DNA of 64,000 bases from Bacillus massilioanorexius (lineage in GTDB: Bacteria; Bacillota; Bacilli; Bacillales; DSM-1321). Position 1 is the first letter of the stretch, and each line of letters begins with the position of its first letter. The notes beneath the pieces are model-generated. The model had not been told where the DNA came from. It ran no database searches and worked only from the letters and a program-made list of their open reading frames with translations. A program made the position numbers and the translations under genes. Positions 35,551-44,184 of the stretch are shown one piece after another. Location: contig NZ_CABKRX010000088.1 in NCBI RefSeq assembly GCF_902374955.1, positions 1-64,000 of the forward strand. The letters are read 5' to 3'.

Positions 35551-36639
35551 TTATCTAACATCAAGTATTCTATTTACGTTTTCTGTTTCATGACTTTTAT
35601 GTTTGGCTCTAATCCAAGACAGTATAACTGCTGCTATAATTACAAATCCCAAGTACCCCATTACTGGATAAACTGTACCAACAAGCTTAATGAATCCAAC
35701 AAAGCTAGAAAAAAACGCTAGTAAGCCTACCACTATTACAGCTCCTTTAAATACTTTTGTTTCTGCCGTTACAAATCTAGCGGTAAAAGCATATAACATC
35801 CCAACCGAAGTGTTATATACCATACCTAATAATACTATCGCTAAAACCCCTCCAAAAATAGGAGATATTTCATTAGCTAAATACAAAGTTGGCATTTCAA
35901 TACCATTTAAATTTGGAAGTTTTACCATCATTCCAATATTAATTAAGAATAACAGAACCCCTAAACCAATTCCTCCCAAAATCCCCCCCATGGCTGCTTC
36001 TTTCTTGTTTTTTAACGTTCCTCCCATTAATGCTAACATGGCTATACCTGCTGCAATATTATATGACACGTATAATAAAGAACCCATCACCCAATTAGAC
36101 GCTGCTGCAGATTCTGGTTGAGAAATATTTTTCATTTCCGAAAAACTAACATCCGTTGTTAAAAATGAATAGACAGCTATAATAATCATGATTCCTAGTA
36201 AGAATGGTGTAATCGAGCTGATTATTGTAATGATTTTCTTGACATCTAATAATAACGTGGCAATTGTAATGACTGTCATGACAATATTACCAATGATCGG
36301 TGAAATACCAAATTGTTGTTGGAAAATAGATCCTGAACCAGCGATCATCACTACTGTTACACCGAATAAAAAGAATGTGATGATAAAGTCAACGATGATT
36401 CCTAAATAACGTCCGCAAATATTGTAAATAACCTTTTTATGTGAAATAGTTTGCATATGACTGCCAAGCTGTGCAATTTGCATACCGAGAAAAGAAAAAC
36501 ATAAAGTGGCAAGAAGGACTGCTGGTATACTCCAAATACCAAAATAGGTAAAGAATTGTAACACTTCTTGTCCTGATGCAAACCCCGCACCGACAATAAT
36601 TCCAACAAATGCGCCTGCAAGATTTATACTATTCTTCAT
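35551..36639 (-). CDS. ykvI: YkvI-family membrane transporter
   Basis: 362-residue inner-membrane protein with about ten hydrophobic helices, beginning INLAGAFVGIIVGAGFASGQEVLQFFTYFG. This is the unwound-helix GAGFASGQE signature of YkvI proteins, distant relatives of LeuT-fold amino-acid transporters. GAGGGG stands before the ATG. It lies 110 bases after the racemase gene of the N-succinylamino-acid operon on the same strand, separated by a perfect 19-base inverted repeat. A role in importing the D-amino acid substrate of that pathway is possible but inferred from position only. Confidence 0.85.
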   Translation of the reverse strand: MKNSINLAGAFVGIIVGAGFASGQEVLQFFTYFGIWSIPAVLLATLCFSFLGMQIAQLGSHMQTISHKKVIYNICGRYLGIIVDFIITFFLFGVTVVMIAGSGSIFQQQFGISPIIGNIVMTVITIATLLLDVKKIITIISSITPFLLGIMIIIAVYSFLTTDVSFSEMKNISQPESAAASNWVMGSLLYVSYNIAAGIAMLALMGGTLKNKKEAAMGGILGGIGLGVLLFLINIGMMVKLPNLNGIEMPTLYLANEISPIFGGVLAIVLLGMVYNTSVGMLYAFTARFVTAETKVFKGAVIVVGLLAFFSSFVGFIKLVGTVYPVMGYLGFVIIAAVILSWIRAKHKSHETENVNRILDVR

Positions 36640-36683
36640 AATTAGCCCCTCTATAAATTAATTAATAATTCTGAATTTTCACT

Positions 36684-36726
36684 GTATAAGTTTATGATGG
36701 ATAATTCATCCATCATAAACTTATAC
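36684..36726 (-). promoter_or_regulatory. Perfect 19-base inverted repeat before ykvI
   Basis: GTATAAGTTTATGATGGAT (36684-36702) and its exact complement (36708-36726) flank a 5-base spacer. No T-tract follows on either strand, so it is not a classic terminator. It ends 45 bases before the ykvI ATG and could be an operator, a leader hairpin or an mRNA-stability element between the racemase gene and ykvI. Confidence 0.6.
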
Positions 36727-36752
36727 CTAAAGTTATATATCTATTTCATGTA

Positions 36753-37862
36753 TTACTTCGTATATTTTTTACTAAAGTGACAATACTCATCTACTACTCG
36801 ATAGTTCACTTCATAGCCAATACCTGAATTATCAGGCACTGTAATAACACCTTGATCTACTGTTACTTCAGGCTCAATGATATCCTTATGCCAGTAATTT
36901 GCTGAAGCAGCTGTATCACCAGGTAGAATAAAATTATCCAAAGTAGTTAAAGCGATATTATGTGCTCGACCAACACCTGATTCAAGCATCCCACCACACC
37001 AAACAGGAATATTATTTTCTTTACAATAATCATGTATTTTCTTAGCTTCTGTTAATCCACCAACTCGACCAATTTTGATATTAATTATTTTACAGCTTCC
37101 TAATTCAACTGCTTTTCTAGCATCCTCAACAGAATGAATACTCTCATCGAGACAAATTGGAGTTTTGATTTGTTTTTGGAGTGTTGCATGGTCTACTATA
37201 TCATCCGATGATAATGGTTGTTCAATCATCATTAAATTAAATTCATCTAATTGTTTGAGTAACTCAATATCTTTCATGCGAAAAGCAGAGTTAGCATCTG
37301 CCATTATTGGAACGTTTGGAAATTTTTCACGAACAGCTCTTACTACGTCTACATCCCAGCCAGGTTGAATTTTCATCTTAATCCGTTTGTAACCAACTGC
37401 TAGAGCGTCTTCTATTTTTTTCAATAAATCTGGAACTGTCTTTTGGATACCTATTGAGATACCAACATCTATTTTTTTGGCTGTTCCACCTAAGGCAGTA
37501 CTTAATGTTTGGTTATTCTCTTTAGCATATAAATCCCAAATTGCTCCTTCTATCGCTGACTTCGCCATATTATTCTTACGTATATGTGCAAATAACTCAT
37601 TGACCTCATTCGGGTGTTCAATTTCTTTATCTAGTATTAGTGGGATTAAGAAGTCTTCTAACATTGTCCAATTTGTTTTTATCGTTTCTTCATTATACCA
37701 AGGCGCTGCAAAGGCTACTGATTCTGCCCAGCCGGAAAGTCCATCTTCATTTTTTACTTCTACTAAAATAAAATCTTTATCAACGAAGGTCCCAAAGCTA
37801 GTAGTAAATGGTGCAATTAATTTCATTTTTAATTGTCTTAATATTACTTCCTTAATGCGCAT
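36753..37862 (-). CDS. Enolase-superfamily N-succinylamino acid racemase / o-succinylbenzoate synthase-like
   Basis: Muconate-lactonising subgroup enzyme, 369 residues, Mg-dependent. Catalytic lysines lie in KMK (Lys162 and Lys164) and Lys263 (NIKIGRVGG); metal ligands are Asp189 (ADAN), Glu214 (EQP) and Asp239 (LDES). The family includes MenC and the N-succinylamino acid racemase (NSAR), which are hard to split by motifs. The operon (RpiR regulator, M20 hydrolase, GNAT, this gene) matches the described Geobacillus NSAR pathway turning D- into L-amino acids, and no other men gene is near. NSAR is therefore preferred. Confidence 0.87.
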   Translation of the reverse strand: MRIKEVILRQLKMKLIAPFTTSFGTFVDKDFILVEVKNEDGLSGWAESVAFAAPWYNEETIKTNWTMLEDFLIPLILDKEIEHPNEVNELFAHIRKNNMAKSAIEGAIWDLYAKENNQTLSTALGGTAKKIDVGISIGIQKTVPDLLKKIEDALAVGYKRIKMKIQPGWDVDVVRAVREKFPNVPIMADANSAFRMKDIELLKQLDEFNLMMIEQPLSSDDIVDHATLQKQIKTPICLDESIHSVEDARKAVELGSCKIINIKIGRVGGLTEAKKIHDYCKENNIPVWCGGMLESGVGRAHNIALTTLDNFILPGDTAASANYWHKDIIEPEVTVDQGVITVPDNSGIGYEVNYRVVDEYCHFSKKYTK

Positions 37863-37876
37863 TTCTTCTCTCTCCC

Positions 37877-38710
37877 TTATCGATCTATTTGAACCATATC
37901 TTGTCTGACTAAAATATAATACTGTATGGAACTATTTTTTTCTCTTTGTACGTCTACTAAAACAAAGTCTTTTTCAAAAAGAATAGTAAAAATTTGTCTA
38001 GTTTTCATTCGCCAATCAGAAGCTAAATCTAAATGTTCATTTTTCATTTGCTGAAATTGGGTAGTTATTGGCACATATATCGCTTCATCTTTATCAACAT
38101 TGTCTAACACATGAACATCAAACCAATCGATTATAGGAAAATTGGAATCATGGCTAGCAACTGTCGCTATATGAATCGGCTTATACGAAAGGAAATCTTG
38201 TTTATTTTTAACATAATCACTAGTAATATACCATTCTACTTGGAAACGATCTGTTGCTAATCCAGAAGTTAACGTTCCTTCCATTTCACCATAGCAGTTT
38301 TCAATATAAGTGTTACAAATAGCATTTAATTTGCCGACATTTAATTTTGCATTTGCCGTTTCTAATGGATCAAATGTCCATGATACTAACTTATATCCTT
38401 TTTTTAATGCTTCCTCTTTTTGAGCTATCTTTAATTGTTCACCTAATCCTTTTCCTCGATAAGCGGAGTCAATGGCTAGCATATGAGAACAAAGATAAGC
38501 TTCGCCGTTTCGAAAGCCAGGGAAGCTATACTGAAAGCCAATTAATTGCTTTCCTAAATAGCCACCTAAAATAATTCCACCATTTTTTACAGCGGTCAGT
38601 GTCTGATGAGTTGGTATACAATCCATGCCCCACGTATCGATTTCTAGTTTTTGCATTGCTTTTAATTCGTCTATTGTTTTTAAAGGCTTTATCGTAAAGA
38701 TTTCACTCAT
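37877..38710 (-). CDS. GNAT-family acyltransferase, probable D-amino acid N-succinyltransferase
   Basis: 277-residue protein with an N-terminal GNAT domain. The acetyl-CoA-binding motif appears as MLAIDSAYRGKGLGEQLKIAQKEEA (about 83-107), and SWTFDPLETANAKLNVGKLNAICNTYIENCYG is typical of the COG3375 group. In the Geobacillus NSAR operon the equivalent enzyme succinylates D-amino acids with succinyl-CoA. It is spaced 15 bases from both neighbours, consistent with one transcript. The C-terminal ~100 residues are a poorly conserved second lobe. The acyl donor is inferred from the operon. Confidence 0.83.
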   Translation of the reverse strand: MSEIFTIKPLKTIDELKAMQKLEIDTWGMDCIPTHQTLTAVKNGGIILGGYLGKQLIGFQYSFPGFRNGEAYLCSHMLAIDSAYRGKGLGEQLKIAQKEEALKKGYKLVSWTFDPLETANAKLNVGKLNAICNTYIENCYGEMEGTLTSGLATDRFQVEWYITSDYVKNKQDFLSYKPIHIATVASHDSNFPIIDWFDVHVLDNVDKDEAIYVPITTQFQQMKNEHLDLASDWRMKTRQIFTILFEKDFVLVDVQREKNSSIQYYILVRQDMVQIDR

Positions 38711-38725
38711 CCAAATCGTCCCTCT

Positions 38726-39859
38726 CTATTTCTGTTTTGAAAATGTTAGCATGATAGCCTTTGTTAAAATTTCTATTCCTGAAAGTAAAGCTTCTATATT
38801 AAAAGACATGTTTGGATGGTGAAGCCCAGGAGTTAAACCACATCCTAAACCAAGCATGGTTGCTTTTACATGTGAATTTTTCAATGTATAAAAATGAAAA
38901 TCCTCTCCACCAGTTGTTATCACTGGTCGAACTAGGTTTTCTTTCCCTAACGTTTGCTCAATCGCTTCTGCCATAATATTCAGAGCAGCCTGATCTACAA
39001 TAGCAGCTGCCACGTTAGCTCCTTTTTCTAGTTTGATCTCGACATTATTTGCTAATTCTAACGCATTTGCTATTCGTTTCACATGCTCGTTTAATTGTTT
39101 CATAACATCGTTCGTTTGCGCACGTAAGTCTAAGCTAAATGACGCCTTTCCAGGAATAATATTGCTACTCTCACCACCAGCAGAAAACTGTGTCATTTTA
39201 ACTGAATATGGGACAGAAGGATTTAAATGGATAGCATTCAACATAGTCACGAATGAAGCGCCAATTTCAATTGCATTTTGTCCTTGGTGAGGACGAGCGC
39301 CGTGAGCATCCGTTCCAATGATTTCACCTTTTATAAACTGAGCCGCACCATGTACGATAGCGGGAGCAGCTTGTCCATCCTTCACTTCCTCAATGGGGCG
39401 AAGATGCACTCCGTACAAATAATCAACATCATCGAGCACATGTTTTTCAAGCATCTTCAAAGCCCCTGTACCTTTTTCTTCAGCAGGTTGAAAAATAAAC
39501 TTCAATCTGCCATCAGGTTTATAATTCAATTCCTTTAACACAAGTAAAACACCAAGTGCCAACGTCATATGACCATCATGCCCACAAGAATGATTGGCTT
39601 GATAGACACCATTAACTTCCTGCCATAAGGCATCTATATCCGATCGTAAAGCAACTGTATGGTTTCCTTCTCCTATTTCGGCAACAACTCCTGTACAATC
39701 TGAAAATGTTGTAATTTTACAATCATTTTCTTGTAAAATATTTAAAATAAAAGCTGTCGTATTCACTTCTTTCCAGCTTATTTCAGGATTAGCGTGTAAA
39801 TGATGATATATCTCATAAATTCTTGGCTTTAATTGTTGTATGACTGATGTAATATCCAT
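38726..39859 (-). CDS. M20-family amidohydrolase, probable N-succinyl-L-amino acid desuccinylase
   Basis: Dinuclear metal hydrolase of the AmhX/aminoacylase type, 377 residues. Metal-ligand motifs are visible: SCGHDGHMTLALG (about 91-102), the catalytic acids in FQPAEEKGTGA (about 130-138), and HHPNMSF near the C-terminus. In the NSAR pathway this enzyme removes succinate from the L-isomer, making conversion from D- to L-amino acid irreversible. A general aminoacylase or hippurate-hydrolase role remains possible. It is the second gene of the operon, 14 bases after the regulator gene. Confidence 0.87.
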   Translation of the reverse strand: MDITSVIQQLKPRIYEIYHHLHANPEISWKEVNTTAFILNILQENDCKITTFSDCTGVVAEIGEGNHTVALRSDIDALWQEVNGVYQANHSCGHDGHMTLALGVLLVLKELNYKPDGRLKFIFQPAEEKGTGALKMLEKHVLDDVDYLYGVHLRPIEEVKDGQAAPAIVHGAAQFIKGEIIGTDAHGARPHQGQNAIEIGASFVTMLNAIHLNPSVPYSVKMTQFSAGGESSNIIPGKASFSLDLRAQTNDVMKQLNEHVKRIANALELANNVEIKLEKGANVAAAIVDQAALNIMAEAIEQTLGKENLVRPVITTGGEDFHFYTLKNSHVKATMLGLGCGLTPGLHHPNMSFNIEALLSGIEILTKAIMLTFSKQK

Positions 39860-39873
39860 TATTATTCACCTCA

Positions 39874-40719
39874 TTATTTGTAGAAAAATTCATCTTCATT
39901 AAAAGAATCATATTTCGCCTTGCGCTCTTTAAATGCTTTCTCATCATAAAGGGAAACACCAGCCACCAAAGCATTTAATAAGGAAAATAAGACCGGAGCA
40001 GTATCAATAGTAGACACTCTTGATTTAGATATCGGCAATAAGACATCTGAAAAATCAGCTATTGGTGCTAGCTCAGAGTCTGTAATTCCTATCACAAACG
40101 CTCCTGCTTCTTTTGCCATTTTTGTAAGCTTTATCGTTTCCTTCATATACCGATGAAAAGACAACGCTATAAAGATAGAATTTTCAGACATTTTATTCAA
40201 TTGAAGAAAAACATCATCTATATCAGGTCGATAGACATGTATATCATCTCGGACAATACTTAATGTAAATCCTAGCCAATGAGCAGCAGCAAAAGATGAG
40301 CGTAAACCAGAAATTAATATGTAATCCGCTTCAGATAATCTTTTCACTACATGTAAAAAATCCTCTTTCGAAAGGTTTTCGATTGTCTTTTTTATATTTG
40401 TCATATCTTGTTTCATAACACTTTCCAAAAAGTTCGGTTCATTCATCACTTGCTTTTTAGAAGAATAATATTCATTTAAACTACTTTTTTCAACAAAAAT
40501 CTGATTTCGAACTATTTTTTGTAATTCACTAAACCCTTTTAGTTGTAAAGAATAGCAAAAACGAATAATTGTTGTCTCACTCACTCCTACAACTTCGCCA
40601 ATTTCTTGAGCCGAATGAATAGCAAACTCATGTGGATGATCCAATAAGTATTTAGCCACTTTCTTTTGACCAGTAGAAAGGGTAGCGAATATCTCTTTTA
40701 CTTTCGTCTGAAAATCCAA
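39874..40719 (-). CDS. MurR/RpiR-family transcriptional regulator
   Basis: 281-residue repressor or activator. The N-terminal HTH_6 domain (1-75) has the recognition segment AQEIGEVVGVSETTIIRFCYSLQLKGFSEL, and the SIS domain (about 115-255) usually binds phosphosugars. Being first in an amino-acid operon is unusual for a SIS regulator, though such regulators also control D-amino acid genes. A palindrome at 40772-40789 just upstream suggests autoregulation of the four-gene operon. GAGGAAGG precedes the ATG. Confidence 0.9.
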   Translation of the reverse strand: MDFQTKVKEIFATLSTGQKKVAKYLLDHPHEFAIHSAQEIGEVVGVSETTIIRFCYSLQLKGFSELQKIVRNQIFVEKSSLNEYYSSKKQVMNEPNFLESVMKQDMTNIKKTIENLSKEDFLHVVKRLSEADYILISGLRSSFAAAHWLGFTLSIVRDDIHVYRPDIDDVFLQLNKMSENSIFIALSFHRYMKETIKLTKMAKEAGAFVIGITDSELAPIADFSDVLLPISKSRVSTIDTAPVLFSLLNALVAGVSLYDEKAFKERKAKYDSFNEDEFFYK

Positions 40720-40771
40720 TAAACATCCTTCCTCTCTACAAATATGAATTTTATACTTTTTTTATTTATAT

Positions 40772-40789
40772 ATGAAGTTTGAACTTCAT
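40772..40789. promoter_or_regulatory. Palindromic operator candidate before the RpiR-type operon
   Basis: ATGAAGTTTGAACTTCAT is an exact 18-base palindrome about 55 bases before the ATG at 40719. Size and symmetry fit a dimeric HTH regulator; binding by the adjacent RpiR-type protein is inferred. Confidence 0.55.
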
Positions 40790-40865
40790 TTGAGATTAAA
40801 GTTATTCTATCATAAGAAATATGGGTATTCAACTGAATTTTTAGAATTTTTAATCAATATCACCT

Positions 40866-40899
40866 AAAATAAAAAGCCATTTTACAGGCTTTTTATTTT
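40866..40899 (-). terminator. Terminator of the sigY operon
   Basis: AAAATAAAAAGCC pairs perfectly with GGCTTTTTATTTT around an 8-base loop. Its right arm abuts and slightly overlaps the yxlG stop region on the minus strand. Confidence 0.8.
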
Positions 40900-41671
40900 A
40901 GTTATTTATTTTTTTAACAGCCATTGCTGAAACAAAGTGTAATAAAAGCATGACTATGATTGTTACTATTACACACCCCCATAAGCCTTCGATATTCCTT
41001 TCACCACTAACTATTGAAACTGCATAGCTACTTAAATGTGTCGGACTATACTTCAGGGCATCTACAAACCATCCGCTTCCAATAGATAGCACTCCTAAAA
41101 CGAAAACATTAACAATAGCAATTGCTCCGTTACTAGTTAATAATGCACTTGTACAAACTACACACGAAACAATAAAAATGATATATAAGCAATAGAGAAG
41201 TAAACTTGCTAATACTAAATTCCATGAAACAACATCGTATAAAATAATTGTGTAATATAAGGACAATAAATAGCCACAAATAAACGAAAATACCAATAAT
41301 AAACTGTTAGAAACTAGTTTACTAGCAATCAATGAGAACAAAGAAACTGGGCGAACAAGCAATAAGCTTAATGAACCGTTTTTTCTTTCATCATTAATAG
41401 CTCCCATAACTGTTATGATAATAAGTAAAACACCCATTGTATTTAGTTGTGACAAAACAGCTCCCATCACTTCTCCGCTTGTTAATTCAGGCATAGAAAA
41501 TATCGCTCCATCAGGTAATCCTCCACCCATTTTCAATATATCTTCCATATAATAATTAGTAATTGGTTGCATCACCATGTATAGCATAAAAACAATAGGT
41601 ACATAAATAAGCTTTTTACTTCTCCATATTCCAACTAATTCTTTTTGTAACAACACTGAAAATATCTTCAT
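40898..41671 (-). CDS. yxlG: ABC-2 type transporter permease (YxlG-like)
   Basis: 257-residue membrane protein with six hydrophobic segments in NosY/ABC-2 arrangement (LLIIITVMGAINDERKNGSLSLLLVRPVSLFSLIASKL is the conserved cytoplasmic loop after helix 2). It overlaps the ATPase gene by 4 bases and closes the sigY-yxlCDEFG-like operon. In B. subtilis the YxlFG pair belongs to the SigY regulon; what it moves is unknown. Confidence 0.88.
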   Translation of the reverse strand: MKIFSVLLQKELVGIWRSKKLIYVPIVFMLYMVMQPITNYYMEDILKMGGGLPDGAIFSMPELTSGEVMGAVLSQLNTMGVLLIIITVMGAINDERKNGSLSLLLVRPVSLFSLIASKLVSNSLLLVFSFICGYLLSLYYTIILYDVVSWNLVLASLLLYCLYIIFIVSCVVCTSALLTSNGAIAIVNVFVLGVLSIGSGWFVDALKYSPTHLSSYAVSIVSGERNIEGLWGCVIVTIIVMLLLHFVSAMAVKKINN

Positions 41672-42573
41672 TTCTTTACCACCTCCATAAACACACTCTC
41701 CAATGTCAGCTTCTCTTTTTGAAATTGGATAATATCAAGATGATGATTCAGACACCATTGTAGAAGCTCTTCCTTACTTTTCTCATTCTGTAGGGTTAAA
41801 TTAGCCGTCTTAGCATCTAGCATATTGACATTTTTAATAAAATTACATGTATTGAAATCACTTGGAAAATCATTTGATATTTTTAACGTATAAGTCTTTG
41901 TGGTTTGGGAGAGCAATTGATCTAATGTTCCTTGTGCAATAATGGAACCTTCTTTCATAAACAAGACGTCATCACTAATTTCCTCTGCATCGTGTAAAAC
42001 ATGTGTAGAATAAACAATGGTTGTTTTCCCCTTTAATCCTGACAAAATATTCATAACATCTCGTCTACCAACAGGATCAAGCGCAGATACTGGTTCATCT
42101 AGAAAGAGTAATGAAGGTTCATGTAACAAGGCTTGAGCAAGACCAAGTCTTTGTTTCATTCCTCCAGAAAAACCTTGAATTTTTCTATTGCTAGCTTCAG
42201 TAAGTCCTGTAGAGTCTAATACCTCTTCCACCTTTATTTTTAATTGTGATTTGTTTATTTGAGATACTTTCCCCATAAACATTAAAAACTCTTTAGCAGT
42301 CATCCAATTATAGAAACTTGGGATTTGAGGAAGAAAGCCAATTTCTTTTTTCCAATTATTTGTTCTATGAAAAGATACCTCACCTTGATCACTGTCTAAT
42401 AAACCGACAAGTATTTTCAAAAGAGTTGTTTTCCCAGCACCATTAGGACCAATTAAAGCAACACATCTTCCTTTTTTGATTTGAAAGCTTACATCTTGTA
42501 AAACCTTTCTATTTTGAAAACTTTTTGTAATGTTTTTCACAATGATATTCATATTATCTATCCTTTCTACCAA
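41668..42573 (-). CDS. yxlF: ABC transporter ATPase (YxlF-like)
   Basis: CcmA/NosF-type ATPase, 301 residues. Walker A GPNGAGKTT (about 43), signature FSGGMKQR (about 138) and Walker B LLFLDEPVSALDP (about 158) are intact, followed by a C-terminal ~80-residue domain seen in drug or nutrient exporters. GGATAG lies before the internal ATG MNIIVKNITK (residue 8), so translation may begin there rather than at 42573. The reading frame overlaps yxlE by about 20 bases, supporting operon coupling. Confidence 0.9.
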   Translation of the reverse strand: MVERIDNMNIIVKNITKSFQNRKVLQDVSFQIKKGRCVALIGPNGAGKTTLLKILVGLLDSDQGEVSFHRTNNWKKEIGFLPQIPSFYNWMTAKEFLMFMGKVSQINKSQLKIKVEEVLDSTGLTEASNRKIQGFSGGMKQRLGLAQALLHEPSLLFLDEPVSALDPVGRRDVMNILSGLKGKTTIVYSTHVLHDAEEISDDVLFMKEGSIIAQGTLDQLLSQTTKTYTLKISNDFPSDFNTCNFIKNVNMLDAKTANLTLQNEKSKEELLQWCLNHHLDIIQFQKEKLTLESVFMEVVKK

Positions 42574-42748
42574 ATATAAAGTAGACTACAGGACCTATTA
42601 AATTAACGAAAAGAATAATGATTGTCCATAACCATTTAGGACCTCTAGTCTCTTCCTGTTTAATAAGACTAACAAGAGCCGTAACCATTAATATAAGTTG
42701 TAGAATGATAATAGGTACTAGTATTTGTAACAACAACGTTTTATCCAT
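42554..42748 (-). CDS. yxlE: Small membrane protein with phospholipase-D N-terminal-like (PLDc_N) domain (YxlE-like)
   Basis: 64 residues with two hydrophobic helices and the PLDc_N signature RGPKWLWTIIILFVNLIGPVVYFIFGR. In B. subtilis YxlE is part of the negative control of SigY. It directly follows yxlD without a gap and overlaps yxlF. Confidence 0.85.
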   Translation of the reverse strand: MDKTLLLQILVPIIILQLILMVTALVSLIKQEETRGPKWLWTIIILFVNLIGPVVYFIFGRKDR

Positions 42749-42979
42749 CTATTCCCTCTCCCTTTTTTTATCTGGATACACAACACAAAAATAATACAGA
42801 ATCGCGCTTGATGGAATATTTAATAAGCCAATAAATCCCCAAAACCATGCATTTTTTCCTCTTTTTTTTGCAGAAAGAAAAATGATTGTGCTTTGAGTCA
42901 ATAATACGGACGTTAAAACAATCCAAAATATAACCTGAATAGGAAATGGTAAATCTAAAACATTTACACTCATACACAT
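42749..42979 (-). CDS. yxlD: Small membrane protein (YxlD-like)
   Basis: 76 residues with two hydrophobic segments and a charged tail (YPDKKREREE-like). Position and size match YxlD of the SigY operon, which with YxlC restrains SigY. Its 5' end overlaps yxlC by about 10 bases; a second in-frame methionine lies two codons later. Function here is inferred from synteny. Confidence 0.75.
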   Translation of the reverse strand: MCMSVNVLDLPFPIQVIFWIVLTSVLLTQSTIIFLSAKKRGKNAWFWGFIGLLNIPSSAILYYFCVVYPDKKRERE

Positions 42980-43281
42980 TGATCCTCTTTATGGCGATTT
43001 TTTCTTTCGAAATACGTATATATTAGAGCAAGACATATACCTAACACTTGAATTACAAAATAAATAACCGTTGCCTTCATTAATAAAGTTGTTAATAAAA
43101 GGATGATTCCAAAAGCGATAATCATAAATGCCATTAGTTCTCTTTTTTGCGATTTTTTGTATTCTTCTTTTTTGTCCTTTAATAAAACGGAAAGTGTCGC
43201 ATGATTTGGTGGGGTAACATCGTACAACTCATCCACTTTCTTGAATGCGTGCTTTATTAATTTTTCTTCTTCATTTTTCAT
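42970..43281 (-). CDS. yxlC: Probable SigY-control protein (YxlC-like)
   Basis: 103 residues: a charged N-terminal half with LYDVTPPNHATLSVLL, then two hydrophobic helices (about 48-85) and a basic tail. It follows sigY with an 11-base overlap and has the layout of B. subtilis YxlC, a negative regulator of SigY. It is not a ZAS anti-sigma factor: no HxxxCxxC is present. Confidence 0.8.
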   Translation of the reverse strand: MKNEEEKLIKHAFKKVDELYDVTPPNHATLSVLLKDKKEEYKKSQKRELMAFMIIAFGIILLLTTLLMKATVIYFVIQVLGICLALIYTYFERKNRHKEDQCV

Positions 43282-43825
43282 TCACTTGCAACTCCTTTCT
43301 TACAAGTAATATACTTTTATGAACTCTAGATTTAACCGTACCCTCTTTTATCCCTAACATTTCGGCTATCTCTTCATAGGTAAATCCATAATAATGCTTT
43401 AATAATAAAGAAATCCGATGATTCGCATCCAACTTCTGAATAATCTCCATCAATTCATCGTATTCATAGCCATTGTGCTGCATTTGCCAACGTAAAACAT
43501 CAGAATAATTTTCTTTCGTCTTTTTAAATAACCATCTCTCTCTTTTCTTTTTTCTCAAATAATCGATATAGATCCTTGTTGCAATTGTAATCATCCAGCT
43601 TGTCAATTTACTCGAACCATCATATTTTTGAATGTGTAAGTAACATTTCAACATGGTTTCTTGCAATATTTCTTCAGCTATTAGCGGATCGAATGTCATT
43701 TTGATAATGTACTTATAAAGAAAAGAATAATGAATTTGAAAAAGTTCAACAAATGCCTCTTCATCGCCAGATTGTGCTCTACCTATAAGATGTTCTTCAT
43801 CCTCTATATCAATATTTCCATTCAT
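43271..43825 (-). CDS. sigY: ECF RNA polymerase sigma factor SigY
   Basis: Extracytoplasmic-function sigma factor. Region 2 (FVELFQIHYSFLYKYIIKMT..AEEILQETMLKCYLHI) binds the -10 element and region 4 (YGFTYEEIAEMLGIKEGTVKSRVHKS) the -35 element. The frame runs to an ATG at 43897, but AAAGGAGG lies 6 bases before the ATG at 43825, giving MNGNIDIEDEEHLI and 184 residues. It heads a sigY-yxlCDEFG-type operon. A promoter of SigY type lies immediately upstream, consistent with autoregulation. Confidence 0.88.
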   Translation of the reverse strand: MNGNIDIEDEEHLIGRAQSGDEEAFVELFQIHYSFLYKYIIKMTFDPLIAEEILQETMLKCYLHIQKYDGSSKLTSWMITIATRIYIDYLRKKKRERWLFKKTKENYSDVLRWQMQHNGYEYDELMEIIQKLDANHRISLLLKHYYGFTYEEIAEMLGIKEGTVKSRVHKSILLVRKELQVNEK

Positions 43826-43857
43826 TATGTGCCTCCTTTTTGTTGAACTACCTATAA

Positions 43858-43883
43858 TACGATTCCCATGCGCAAATCGTTCA
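43858..43883 (-). promoter_or_regulatory. Autoregulatory ECF (SigY-type) promoter
   Basis: Minus strand TGAACG (43883-43878), 16 bases, CGTA (43861-43858), 33 bases before the sigY ATG. It resembles the TGAACG..CGTC pattern reported for B. subtilis SigY. Confidence 0.65.
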
Positions 43884-44184
43884 CTATTTTTATTCATTTA
43901 TTTTTCTCTTTTTTAAAAAATACTTAAATCATTCCCAAAAACCTATACACTACATATAGACTCTACCTCATCTAATATGAACCTTTCTTCACTATTTGGC
44001 TTTTTTCGATCATTCCGTTTTACTTTCCAAAAAAGTGTAGAATGCCAATTATTATCAAACTTACTATAAAAAAGTGACAAACTACGTAAATATAATTAAA
44101 TATTTAGCAAAGGTTTATACAAGTTAAAAATGGGAAATAATTTTAGCGTATGTTAATTACCATTTAGATACGGAGGAATTTTAC

